64,000 bases of DNA from Mermis nigrescens (Eukaryota > Nematoda > Enoplea > Mermithida > Mermithidae). The notes under the pieces were generated by a model. It was not told the DNA's origin, searched no databases, and worked only from the letters and a program-made list of their open reading frames with translations. A program made the position numbers and the translations under genes. Shown in pieces: positions 23,534-36,342 of this stretch. The stretch is taken from positions 393,877 through 457,876 of the forward strand of contig JAVLUZ010000396.1 of assembly GCA_036768485.1 (NCBI GenBank). The letters run 5' to 3'. Within the stretch, counting starts at the first letter, position 1. Every line of letters starts with the position of its first letter.

Positions 23534-23749
23534 ATCTGTAAGCAGTCATGTTCTCACAGGTAGGTACATGTGTCGCAGGCGGCGTGGCACATATTTTGTT
23601 TATGAATTGATCATCTTTGGTGCTTGATCATGTAATTTTGGTGGTCAGCAGCCAGTATTGAAAGCACTTTCTTCAGCTCATTGCGGCTCATTTTTCTATG
23701 TACTTCATTGATCACTCAGGACCACACATGCACAGCATGGTCGCTGTTT

Positions 23750-23875
23750 ATAATTATTATTTTATTTATTATTTATTACTTATTAATATTATAATAATAT
23801 TATTATAATAATATTATTAAATTAGTATTTATGATTATATATTATTATGACATTTATTATTTATTATTTATTTAT
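23750..23875. repeat. AT-only simple-sequence tract
   Basis: Mixed ATT/TTA and AATATTATTAT units with self-complementary stretches. Confidence 0.8.
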
Positions 23876-24161
23876 TCATCATTTTCAGTTGGGGACAGTT
23901 AGTATGCCATTTCAGTTTGGAAAACATCAAAACTCCATAAAAATGCTCAAACACAATAATACACAGTTTGTACCTAATTCAAGCACTTTTGAAGTAAGTT
24001 TTTGCTTTATGTCCATTCTTATTCTTCATTTTGTTTCGATATGCTCTCTATGAAGTTTTGCACTTCTATTTCTGAGGGTTGTAATTATCTAAAACTGCCT
24101 GTTGCCTGTTAAGTTAATACTAAGCATGTAGATAAGTAAGATTTTACCGAAGATTGATAGT

Positions 24162-24276
24162 GTCTTTAAAGCTTGAAGAAATGGTCAATTTAACACTTTT
24201 TCCTTATAGTCAGAATCGCTAAATCTGTCATAAAATATTTAATTATTACTGGTTGTTATGGTAGGTAAAAGTATAA
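24162..24276 (+). repeat. 115-bp direct repeat, copy 2
   Basis: Near-identical to 23419-23533, with only a few substitutions and small length changes seen by eye. The two copies lie about 740 bp apart in the same orientation. Confidence 0.6.
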
Positions 24277-24843
24277 ATTGTTCGCGCGTTTGCTCAATGA
24301 TATAGGTTGCAAGAATTGAAGTCTCCGTTATGTTTGCTGAAGGCAAAATTATATGTCGATTTTGAAGTCAAGTCCTAAAAAAACCGTGGGAATGTCAAAC
24401 TATTTGTGTGGAGACGATAACCCCAGTTTTCCTAAGATCGTGTATGCAAAATCGCGATACCTGGCCACATATGGTCGCATCATAAAAAATAAAAAGACCA
24501 GTACAGCCTCCAACTCTTGCAGCAAGAAATGCAAAAATCGAAGGTCTCTTTGTTTGTTTTCTAGAAAATAAAGCTTTTATGCTTTTTTCGACAAAGCAGA
24601 TAGAAAAGTTGCATTCCGAAAACTCGAATTCCAAATACTTAAATGATATACCGGCCACTAAACTAGAAATTTTCAATACTGATAATTTCTAAAGATTAAA
24701 AATTTTAAATGATTTCCTTTGCTTACATTCAAAATCCGAGCGTTTTTAAATCGCAAGTCTTCAAAATTGCACCGAACGCAAAGAATGTGATTAGGCACCT
24801 GTCTGCCTTTGAAAAATCTACATATACATTGGGGTTTCGCAAC

Positions 24844-25233
24844 CACACATGCTCAGCATGGGAATGCTGGGGAAGGGGAGGGGGTAAAATTATCAAGTTC
24901 CTTTTCTGGCCCAAATATGGTAGGTACGCGTCGAAAACATCGTTTTCAGCGTTTTTGGACGATGCTTCATCTTTTCTCGAGCATTAAAATATAAAGAAAA
25001 TTTTGAAAAAAGTGTGAAACAGAATTGAACAAAATATAGTTAAACATGAGTATAATGGCGCGAAGCGCCCAAAATTTGGCACTTTTGAGCAAATATATAG
25101 CTAAAAACGCTCAGAAAAGCACATTTTCAAAATTATTAGAAAATTTTGGGAACTTTTCGAAAAATCGCCGATTTGGGGGGGGGGGTGAAAGTGGAACGAG
25201 GTTATACCCCCTTCTACCCGATAATCATCTATG
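24844..25233 (+). mobile_element. Family-D hAT-type MITE (390 bp)
   Basis: Exact 8-bp repeats TTCGCAAC at 24836-24843 and 25234-25241 flank it. The left end CACACATGCTCAGCATGGG and the right end reading inward CATAGATGATTATCGGG share only a short imperfect inverted repeat. The TGGCGCGAAGCGCCCA block inside is a near-perfect palindrome. Related ACACATGCACAGCATGG ends occur near 12.58 and 23.73 kb. Confidence 0.6.
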
Positions 25234-25249
25234 TTCGCAACCTCAGTGA

Positions 25250-25895
25250 AAATTTTTTTTGAATATAAAGACTTCTTTATGTGGCAAGCTTTTCAGTGCT
25301 CTTTTTTTTATTGGAACATATGTTTAATTTCTATTAGGCAAATAGAAACATATATTGACCTATATTTTATTTGTGTTACGCGTGTCGCAGACTGCATTTC
25401 TTACACATTTCTGAATGTCCAAATAAATTTTTTTTTTCAATTGGTTTTTCAGCTTCATGCAAAATTAATAGCATTTTTTTAAATTCTCACGTTCTTGGCC
25501 ACCAGAAATATGTATTTTTATTGATTTTTCATCTCCCTGATAACTATATTTCCGATCTAGTCCTTATTAATTCTAGGGTGCGTAAACCCTTTGTAATAGG
25601 AGGGCAATTTACGATCCTCAATTAAAATAACTTAAACAATCGTGCATTAAGAATAAGAACAAAAATTTATTTACTGAAGTCGAATCAAAAATCTACGGTC
25701 TAAAAGAGACTTGAAGCAAAAATATGCAATACAAGAGTTTATAAAGTGGCATTAAAAATACGTGCATAATTTCTGCTTCATCTAAACAATCAACGCATAT
25801 AGAAAAGTTTAAAGGTCAAATTCGTTATTCTGGTGGTAGGTAGAACATTTGAAAGAATTCACCATCCGCTAATGATCTGGGCTCAATAGGGATTT
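25250..25895. other. No recognised feature
   Basis: AT-rich DNA between the family-D MITE and the start of the duplicated segment; short open frames only. Confidence 0.4.
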
Positions 25896-25905
25896 GCAGT
25901 ATAAA

Positions 25906-25943
25906 CTTTACACTCTTTAGCTAACTCAATACTGAGTGTAAAG
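25906..25943. other. Hairpin at the left edge of the duplication
   Basis: CTTTACACTC (25906-25915) and its exact complement GAGTGTAAAG (25934-25943) form a 10-bp stem with an 18-nt loop, ten bases inside the duplication boundary. The other copy keeps it at about 45210-45247. Confidence 0.6.
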
Positions 25944-26501
25944 AAACGAAATAAAGTATGACATTTAACGCTTTAGACAGGACATGTTTTCAGCATAAAA
26001 GCACGTTCCGCATATTAAGCAGAGTGGCCGGCAGAGAAAAATGTTTTCATGACTCGAGGAAACTTAGAAAAATTTTAGAATTATATTAAAAAGCCAAAAA
26101 GACCATGTATTTAGAAATATTGCATCAGCAAACAAACGAAAATTAGGTTTACCGCTTTTTTATCATTTACAATTATGACGACGACTGGACAGAATTCAAA
26201 ATTGCGTTAGAAAAAATTTTGCGCAGAATAACAAAATAACGTACACTTTACTGTGTAGCGCACTAACCGTTTTGTGCGAAGAAATGTGAATTCGGGTTGG
26301 TAATCTACAAGTCAAGGCTAATATTCAAAAATTGACCCTAAGCTAATTATTCGAATTTGAGATTTGATTGCTCCGTTCGGAATTTTCTCACCCCTTTCAT
26401 AGAATTCACAATTTTGAAGAAATAAATTCGTACTAAGAGTGCAGGAATTTCTTGGCTCAACATTGTCAGATTCTCGGCGCTTCGTGCCATAGACTCATAT
26501 C

Positions 26502-26704
26502 CATACCTGGGCGTGTGGCGAGTGGTTTGGGGATACTAGAATTTAAATTTTTGAAATTTTTTTTGTTTGTTTTGGCAATTTTTGAGCCAATGGATAGTGC
26601 TCGATGAGAAACGTCGAGTTTTTTGCCATACCACCATTTTTGGGGCCCGTTTTTTACCTTTGAAAAATCCCGCACTCCCAGAAGTTTGAAGCCGCCCACG
26701 TATG
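26502..26704 (-). mobile_element. Family-A hAT-type MITE (203 bp), duplication copy 1
   Basis: Flanks CTCATATC (26494-26501) and CTCAAATC (26705-26712) are an 8-bp duplication with one mismatch. Ends are CATACCTGGGCGTG and CCCACGTATG. The paralogous insertion is at 45807-46005, so it predates the segmental duplication. Confidence 0.8.
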
Positions 26705-27572
26705 CTCAAATCTGACTACTGAAAGTTTTCATATATATATTTTGATAAAAGTTTTTGTTTATCATCATTCTGGAAAGATAAAAAATCGTCAGAAACGCTA
26801 AAAAAGATATTTTGACGAGTTTCTAAATTTTTTGAGCTCCAAAAACACTTTGAAATTTCATCCCTCCACAATTCATATACTGTGCAAGTCATTCACAGGT
26901 TTAAAAAGAAAATAGCGTTGATTTATCCTTTAATCACGGTAGAATCTGATGCCCGCTTTTTGTCTTCATCCATATTGCATGCATATTCAGTCACCGGGTG
27001 ACTATTAAACATGTATATTTTAAGGGTAATAGGGCCAAGAGCCCAGGAGCGAAAATTAATAATTCTGTGGTGAAAATAGAGCTAAATTAAGCAAAAATCG
27101 ATTGAAAATCAAAAGGTCCACAAAATTGTACGAAATTAGGTAATAAATGTGAAGTACGGTACCTTTTTCATTCCATTTGGATTCAAATGGCTTTGTAAGC
27201 TCGGCACTGTCTATCGGACTCCAGATCGGGCTCTGTTGCATACACGATGCCAGTGCTGTAAGAAAGAAAAATGCACAGAGCGTTCAAAAATTGCATAAAT
27301 AGTAACTTAATTAAAATTCGGCGCATTTGAAAAAGGCTGGGATGGCGTATTAGCGCGGTGGATTGCAAAAAAGAGATAGCAATAGGGTTAATAAAATGTA
27401 CAGAAACATTCCTATCGATTATAATGCAATTCGACTATACAATTTTATCTTGATAAGATAAAATGAAGTAGCAAATGCAATAATGAATGATATTTACTAT
27501 TATTTTTATTATTATTTAATCGTTAAGATTGTTATTATTAGCTATTGAATTTTAAAAAAATGATAAGTTTAT

Positions 27573-27607
<35 letters not shown>

Positions 27608-29832
27608 ACTATTGCTTCATCAAAGAAGGGATAAATTGTAGAAAAAATTTTAGCGACTAAGTCAGATCATCTTCAGTCAGTTTTGACAGACATACTGTAA
27701 AAATCAGAAATCATTTGATGCCGAATCTCAAGGCAAAGCCCGGCCGGTTCATGGGAACAATCTCGGCTCTGCCTTCATCTATTTGCTATCAGGCATTCAT
27801 TTAAAGATTCATTCTTCATTTTTGAGTCCTAATTCTGTTTTTTTCGTCTTTCGAAAACAACTTTCTGCTGTTCCTTAGTCAACGTATGATAACAGTTAAG
27901 ATACAGACAGCCATGTGATTGTAATGTCAATATATCTTATATTTATTGCCAATAAGCTGATTTAATGGAATGTATCAACTTTACTTCAGTTTGTTTTAAG
28001 TAAGTATCAGAATTGTTCCAGTATTTTGTGCGACAAAAGATACTGAATCCGCTTCGTAAAAAAACTGACAGGGGTTTTTACTTATGTTTTTGGACCAAGG
28101 AAATCATCTGCATTGTATCTGCGTCAATTTAATATTTTTATAATGCAACAGGTCAAAAATTTTGCATGCTATCCTCGTAACTTTATATTTTCTAATGCAG
28201 CTTAATCAGACAAAAACGCATTTTTGCTTTAGACAAGTTTCTAAATAGATGGGCATACTAATGCAAGTGAGAACGCTGGGGCGATCGCGATCGACTGTTA
28301 TGCAAATTCAGGTTTTAGCAGGATTTCATGCATGAATTATTTTTTACCAGCAATAGTTCGCTTCGCTGCAGGTATAATGCCAAATCTAGGAAATAAGATG
28401 AAAGTTAGTTGAAACGAGTTAGTTTGATTTTTCTTGTTCGAGAGTATTAATGTTTACGCATTTATGTTGAAAAAGCTTTAAATTTTTATGCGTTTTAGAA
28501 ATTAATATTTGAATATATTAAACTGCCTTTTAAAGCAGGATTGTTATCCACCTGCGCATACGAAAATTATATTGAGGGCTTAAATCTGACTGCATGCATA
28601 TCTCTAAATATTAAAGTCTGTCTCAATACTGACTCATAGGCGTAGCAAGGACTTTAGTTCGGGGGAGGAACACTTCGTAAAATTTAACGTATTTCAAGTA
28701 CTTAGGCGCATTTTTGTATATACATCATTGTACCACATTTGCAATCATCACGCCCAAAAGAAATTCTGTCTGTAGCTTTTCACAACATCACGCACCTCAG
28801 CAATGGAAAAATTAAATTTTTTCTGAATTTTGATGGAGGGCTGTAAGAAAATATTAATCTAACGATGAGCACAAAAGATGCATAAATTCTCGTTAGGATG
28901 TATAATACACATGAAATGATTAAATCTGCATTTAGGTATCATATTCTTGAGAAAATGCATTAAGATGATCATAGCCGCTAGAAATGCCTACTTTCTTCAG
29001 GTTTGATTCGCAGGAAGCGCGAAAATTTGGGGATATGAAACTAGAGAATGCATTTAATTTGTTTAATTCGTATGAAGCGATCAATTTTTCAGGTTTTTGA
29101 AACAAAGCATATGGCAAAAATTGAATAAATTCGCATGAAATAGAAAAATGATATAGATGTTAGAAATTGAAATACACAAATTTTTGGAGATATCGATGGC
29201 AAAAATTATTCAAGGGATGACCGGGTCCGTCGGGAACAGCCAATCTTTTCAGGTCAAACTTTTGATGATTTTTGACAGTTATTAAAATACCTATATTTGC
29301 AAGAATTTCTGAAATTGCGGGACCGAGAGATACATTATATGATTGAATTATCTCAAAGCAACCAAGCTTGAGCTTTTGACATAAAAAGGCGCTTAAAAAA
29401 TTTAATTTGTGTGCAGCACAGAATTCTGAGACTTTGTCACCACAAATGTTTGAATGGATCGAAATAGAAATATAGTCACAACTATCGAAGATTTTTGACA
29501 TTAGAAAATGCATAAAAATTTGGAAGGATTTCTGAAATTAAACAAAAGCGTAGTAATTTAAAGAAACTGCTGGGAGTAAAACAAATGCATTTTAAAGCAC
29601 ATCAGTCGGCGCAGAGCGTCGAAAAGGTTTCGCTTTTCCGTGTTTTATCCTATTAAAGAATTTCATGATTTGATTTGATGGGGCACGTATCCCCTGTGCA
29701 ATCATCCTGGCTACACTTTTGGACTGGCTAAAATCCAGAATATAGAAATCGGGCCGTATATTTTAATGTTTTGTGCTGCATGGAAAACAATTTCGTTGCT
29801 TTTTTTCTTAAGTTTTCACATCTCGTTTCTTG

Positions 29833-29992
29833 CAGGCAGGTAGCTCTGGGAGGAATTGGGGTCCGGACCCCCCAAAATTCAGAAAAATCGGAAAGCTAGG
29901 ACTTTTTACACGTTATTTTGTGCTATTTTTGGCTTAGTCTTCCCAAACTTGGTCTTGGTCCCCCTAAAATAGGACGGCCAGCTACGTGCATG
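29833..29992 (-). mobile_element. Family-C hAT-type MITE (160 bp), duplication copy 1
   Basis: Exact flanking repeats GTTTCTTG at 29825-29832 and 29993-30000. Ends are CAGGCAGGTAGCTCTGG and, inward from the right, CATGCACGTAGCTGGCC. The interior is the reverse of 8456-8622. Confidence 0.85.
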
Positions 29993-30333
29993 GTTTCTTG
30001 CTATCGAGTTATCAACAAACAGAATGCAAACTCTCGATTTCCCAATGTGATAAGCACATTATGTTTCTATCTAAAGCTGTCTTGAAATAAAAAAGTTGAT
30101 TCAAGTCGCGTTCACTTCAAATGATAAGAGGACTTCTAAGGGAAGTAAAATCTTAATTTTGGTTTCTTCTGTCAGCGTACTGCATTAATTACCATAATTT
30201 TTCTTTAAAAAAATCGTAGTAAAGTCAACGCATACAAACTTACGAGTCGTAAACTTCCACATGGTAGAATTTAAACAAACCCTCAGAGAGATAGAATGAG
30301 TAAATTTATAGAAAATGGGTCAAATTAAATGTA

Positions 30334-31083
30334 CAGGGTGGTTAATAACCTTTTGCTAGGGAGTTAGTGCTATAACTATAGAACTTGGGATCAAACCAAA
30401 TATACCATTAGGTAGAGAATTTAACACGGAATTTATCGATGCCAAATGAAAAATCAGTGCGCCTGAGACAGGCAAGAGAAAAAGTTTTTAAACGATCGGG
30501 GTGTGAACACAATTAATAAATGTCGATTTTCGATACTTATAAAAATATTTCTTATGTTTCTGTACAAAGTTTTATATCAATATCAAATAGGTCCCATTTT
30601 GGGCCTGGAAAATATATGGTCGTTGGTCAGACTGTTTTTGTTCTCGACAAGGCGCCTTGCATGCGAGCTAATGCAACCCAACATTTCTTAAAACAATCAA
30701 AGGTCGAATTTTCGGTATCGATATTTAGCCTGGAGATTCACACAACTTAAATGCTCCCGAAACCATTGGGCCATTCATAAAGATGAAGTCGAGACGCAAA
30801 TACTTGCTAAAATCTGACCGGTCGATAATCATATGAAATTTCGCACAGAAACGTGGAAAATATTAGGAAAAGTCATGAAAATCGGCGTAGTCTGCTTATT
30901 GGTTTGTGTTCATACCCAGATCATTTTGAAAGCTGTTTCTCGCACAAGTGATAGGCACACTGTTTATTAATCTGGCATCAATAAATTCCGTTTCACATTC
31001 TCTATCTAATGGTATATTTGGTTTGATCCCAAGCCCCATAGTTATAGCGCTGACCCCCTAGCACAAGGTTGCTAACCACCAGG
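30334..31083. mobile_element. M1: mariner-type MITE with long inverted repeats (750 bp)
   Basis: TA dinucleotides (30332-30333 and 31084-31085) flank ends CAGGGTGGTTAATAACC and CCTGGTGGTTAGCAACC. Similarity between the arms continues inward for over 150 bp, including GGGATCAAACCAAATATACC and a GGAATTTAT.GATGCC block. TA target sites and CAGGGTGG-like ends are typical of Tc1/mariner elements. Frames inside do not resemble a transposase. The identical insertion at 49647-50396 shows it predates the duplication. Confidence 0.8.
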
Positions 31084-31836
31084 TACATTGAAGAAGTACG
31101 AAAGCAGAGCTGTGTGTCTATGCCGGAAATACTCAGTAAACAGATTAAAAATTCTAGAAGTGATGCAGACTTCAAAGTGTACCTACTTACTGTTTCAATA
31201 TGCTTCTCGTCAGGTCATTTTACACCGGCTTGAGACTGTCAATCGAACTTTTTAAGTGTAAAATATTGAGCAAAACTAAAAAATAAACAAAATGTTAAAA
31301 AGCGGTACAAATAAAAAATATAATTATAATACTATATACATTATCGTATTAAAGAATGTACAAAGATAAATGAGAGGGAGATCATTTTATCTTTTATTAA
31401 TAATTTAGCCGATCATTCCCAAATCAAAGACAAACAAGTAGGAGGAGTCGGAAAAGATTCTTTGGACACCTGCTTAGTCTAGTCGACTGCCTTGAATCAA
31501 ACAGACATCACAACAGGATCCCCCTCTTTGCAACAGTTTTTTGTGGTTAATGTAATGAGCTTGCAAATAAAACGCAGAATTATTTAGCTTTTTTCCACAA
31601 GTTATTTCAACTCCGTCTGCGCTTTGGAAATTCGGGGATCCTATGTTTCAATCTAGCTCATGTCTTGCAATTCTTCAAAATGCTATATTTGCTTGTTCTT
31701 TGGCTGAACGCTTCAGATCATTTGGCTCAAAGTATTACTGGGGGACAAATAACTCAATAAAAATATTGGGTTAATATGGTCCGTCAATGCACAAGGTGTA
31801 ACTCAGTCCTATTGACTTAAATTATACGCTTCCTTA

Positions 31837-32706
31837 GGGCCGAATCACAGAACGTTGGGTAAGGTAAATGTATGGCAAAGGTAAAGGTTGGGTAATGTCT
31901 AGGTAGCTACCTAAGGTTTACCAGCCTTGGTAAGTTACCTATGGTTTGCCAAGCTCTGGTATCACAGACGGTTGGGTGATGGCAAGGTAAGTACCTAAGG
32001 GTAAACGTTAGGTAGACGAGAAAATTTATCATTTTTATTGCAAATCCGTTCAGTTTAGCGTCTGACATTCTCTGAATTATTGTAAAATACAAATTAAATT
32101 GATTTGTATTCATTCAAAAAGGGCAAATTCATATGTCAATATTTTCGAACTCCGGTGATTCAGATGGCCACATGGCCTCGACCAGCCAATATTATCAATT
32201 GTAAAATTATGTTGCTTCTTTTCTAGCTTGATTTTATGTAACGTGCATATGCTTACATGAACTTCGGGTGATAAAAGATAATGACGACGTGTGCTTCTTT
32301 GTTTCAGATAGGGTGAAATCAGAGTAATTAATCGATGGGCATTGACCTTGCTAAATCTGTATAGCATATAAAATTGTTGGTCATTGTAAATTTCAAACGG
32401 TTAAGTCCGTTTAATGAGCCGGTGTGCATGAAAGAATAAATCTTCCTCGTTTTCACTTGCATCATCCAAAAATTCGATCAAATCCATTGAAAACGTAGAC
32501 TAATTGAATGTTAACAGACCTTCACCTCTGCTCTTAGCAAAGGTAAGATCATTGGGTACATTTGTCTTTATTCACCAAAGCTTTACCCTACCTTTACCTT
32601 ACCCAACCTTCTGTGATATGGCAATCTCTAACCTAACCTAGAGTTTACCTAAGGGTAGCTAATTTACCAAAAGGCAAGTCTTACCTAACCTTCTGTGATA
32701 CAACCC
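31837..32706. mobile_element. H2: PIF/Harbinger element (870 bp), present only in duplication copy 1
   Basis: Ends are GGGCCGAATCACAGAA and, inward from the right, GGGTTGTATCACAGAA. TTA at 31834-31836 and 32707-32709 is the target duplication. The other duplication copy (about 51143-51160) has the empty site with a single TTA, which fixes the boundaries exactly. Both ends carry many GGTAAG/CTTACC and CCTAAGG motifs in both orientations. A transposase N-terminus remnant lies on the minus strand inside. TTA target, GGG-type ends and the coding remnant all agree on PIF/Harbinger. Confidence 0.9.
32110..32388 (-). pseudogene. PIF/Harbinger transposase N-terminal remnant
   Basis: The minus strand reads EIYNDQQFYMLYRFSKVNAH, then RLITLISPYLKQRSTRRHYL and LSPEVHVSICTLH. 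This follows the arrangement of HARBI1/Harbinger transposases just before the DDE domain: a RFSK/RMSK helix, a helix ending in a P.L region, a basic linker with T/R residues, then SPE. and an L.A/ L-rich helix. The text loses resemblance after that. No DDE catalytic segment is present, so it is a relic within a non-autonomous element. Assigned from family pattern recalled, not from a search. Confidence 0.65.
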
Positions 32707-33270
32707 TTAGTTGGATGATAATTTTTGCATTTGTTCTTAAGGTTTGTTCAGCCAACCATTGCCAGTCAGTCAGACATTACACAGCAAGGGCGTAAAATGA
32801 TCATTCCTCGGGTATCAAAACATCTAAGAAAGTTTGTCGGTTTTAAAAGCTTTTTGTCTATAACTGACTACAAAATGCAGTAGTGTAACAACAAGTTCAA
32901 AAGTGCACATTTGACAGTTTCTGTCTGTTTCGAATGATTTTGCAAGAAAATCATGATTTGTGAGGAGTCTGGCTGAACTATACCATTGCCAGTTTTACTA
33001 TGTTCAGATCTCTCATAATCCGCTTACTTCCTATGCATGGCATGGCCTGGCAAATTGTCCCTTGAAGTCTGTCTTAGCACAACCGCTATATCGCTTCTAG
33101 AGGAAAACGCACGCACGTATATTGATAGTAGTAGAGGCTTAATTTTTGTCCTAGCAACGTTGGATGTGGCGAACGGAGCAGCTATTGTTATCTGTTTTGA
33201 ATTGGCACTTCAGCATCAACGTGGTAAAAATTTAATGTTGATGCAGGCAGTTGAACGAAATATGTAATTG

Positions 33271-33457
<187 letters not shown>

Positions 33458-33459
33458 TG

Positions 33460-34255
<796 letters not shown>

Positions 34256-35279
34256 TATTATATATGCTATTGATTTAAAAAACCAAAATAATTTTTTAAA
34301 GTCGATTTTATTATGATATAATTCATTTTCAACGTTTCTTAGCTTTATCTCGACAGAGCATTTTGAAGTTGAGATTTAGATATGGAGAAGTGAGGTAACT
34401 TCAATAAAAGAACAGAGCTATACTTTATTTATAAATCTGTGTTTCATTCTAATCGCAGTATGAAATTTCGCCAACATATGTAGCAGCGTAAGAAATTTAA
34501 CTTGGCAAAATTTTAGCTGATTTAAGTATTAATATGGCATACTATCAAAATAGATCTGCAGTCGGTTTTTTACCAGGGTTGCCAAGTGCTCTTGCAAAAA
34601 AGACCCTATTTTTTACCTCAAACTGCCTGAAACAACCACCAACTGATGGTCAAGAATAGGCGCAAAAAACCTCAATCGCTTGAAAAAATGCCTTCAACGG
34701 CCCCAAAAAAAACACAAAATGGGCGAAGAACCCTAAATTTGGCAAAGCCTGTTTTTTCAGATTAAGAGAAGTGATTGGAAGTGAATTGATTATGCTGTTT
34801 TTGTCTTCAAAATTTGTTTTTTGGTTGCTAAAAAGGTGTATCAATATGTCGATGTGACATCGAGCAGTGCAATTCAAACATTTGTCAAACACGCTGTTTT
34901 CAAAATGACAAATGTCGTACATTTATGCTTCTAACTTATGATCTATATGGATACTAATTTAAAAAAAACAATAAACGTTGAAAATCCAATCCGCTTTCAG
35001 AAAAATTAGTGCACCGTAAATGATATGATGCACCTACAGTAAAAGTGCAAGCAAATGCATGTACATCTCCGATCCATTGAAAATTGATTGTACTGAAATA
35101 GCCATTTTTAAGATTAACCTAATGGATTTCAATGAATCAAAATGTTTCAAATAGGAAATTTTTAAATAAAACTATTTTGCTGAAAAAATTGTCCTAGCTT
35201 ATAATAAATCATAAAAGAACATGTTATTAAACCGTCTGTTGTGAAAAAATGCGGCATTTTCCTAGGATTTACTCCTCAA

Positions 35280-35512
35280 GGCATCCCATCCTACTGACCT
35301 CGTGTGTTAATTCCGGGATTACTTAATTATCTAAGTGTTAGGTTTTCAGGGCGTAGCTACCGAAATCTCCGATAGGTACCGGTCAGCGATATTAGGACCG
35401 AGGATTAGGGTCGTAAGTTTTTTGAGGGTCTTGAGGTTGACTCCGGCAGTCTCGCTATAGCAACCTGACCAGCGCTAAGGTTAGCATAAGTAAGTCCCGT
35501 TCCCTTGTTCAT
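35280..35512 (+). repeat. GC-rich leader repeat L (copy L35)
   Basis: Contains the family blocks CTGACCTCG, AATTCCGGGATTA, GTGTTAGGT, AGGGCGTAGC, ATATTAGG, ACCAGCGCTAAGG and AAGTAAGTCCCG. Immediately downstream an AAAGCTAC-rich stretch with a 32-codon open frame (about 35544-35642, ending GYPETR) is found. The paralogous copy lacks the ATG but keeps the frame, so a short element-encoded peptide is possible but unproven. Confidence 0.55.
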
Positions 35513-36302
35513 TAATTTTAAGCGAAAAAAGGGCTAAAGCTACGATGAAAGCTAAAGTTACTGAAGCTACTAAAGCTACTACTCCATTTGATTTCTTCAA
35601 AGGTTTCGAGCGTCCGAGTTACGGCTACCCTGAAACCAGATAAGCAGTGGAATGAATTTAAGTAGCATTTTTCGAGTTTTATTTTCGTATCTTGATTGAA
35701 AAGCTCAATTAATCGTGGAAGCTTCTCTTACGTGATCATCTCTAACAGTAAAGATGGAACGAACAATTCATTTTCTTCAATAGTGAATTTCGAACGGAGC
35801 AACATATTAACTTATGGTGCAACATATTAACTTAACTTGTTACTAACAATTTTATGCTCTAGAGAAGCGTATGACCTTTTAATGAACCTGTTTCAATTTT
35901 GTAGAGCGTCCTTTTTCTGTTAAAAAATAATTTTTATTTGCATTGTATAAGTAAGTGAACTTAATGCATAGTCGTGCGAGATCTTCTAGGATAATGTAAT
36001 GTGTGTCCATATATGGAAGGTAAGCCGTAAAACCGATTAATATTATGGTAAAGTTCAAAACACATCAAAATTCAAAATTAAGATGCTGGAAAACTCTATC
36101 CGCTATGATTTAGTCATTGATTTGTTATACAATGAACAATTGATTTCGAAATAAATGATTTCTGCATATTCATGTAAATGCGCTTGAAGTATTCCGTTGT
36201 GCTTGACTTATTTATTTCGCAATCCATAATCCCATTGTCACTTTTGCTTTGTATTATTTATTCATCTATTGTGTTTTAATATCTCTATCGTTAGATTTAC
36301 AG

Positions 36303-36342
36303 TCTGACGAATGGCTGGTAATTCTGGCAAAGGTGCACGCGG
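36303..36342 (+). other. Candidate 40-bp exon with intact splice sites
   Basis: A TTTACAG acceptor-like sequence precedes, and GTAAGT, a consensus donor, follows. An ATG at 36311 would begin MAGNSGKGARG; read from the acceptor in another frame it gives SDEWLVILAKVHA. The paralogous 53898-53937 keeps both splice sites with two substitutions although the surrounding DNA is heavily diverged. No partner exon was identified, so this remains a candidate. Confidence 0.25.

Noticed and set aside
30503..30750. Overlapping 62- and 76-residue frames inside M1
   Set aside because: They are conserved in the duplicate only because the DNA is nearly identical; they do not resemble a mariner transposase.
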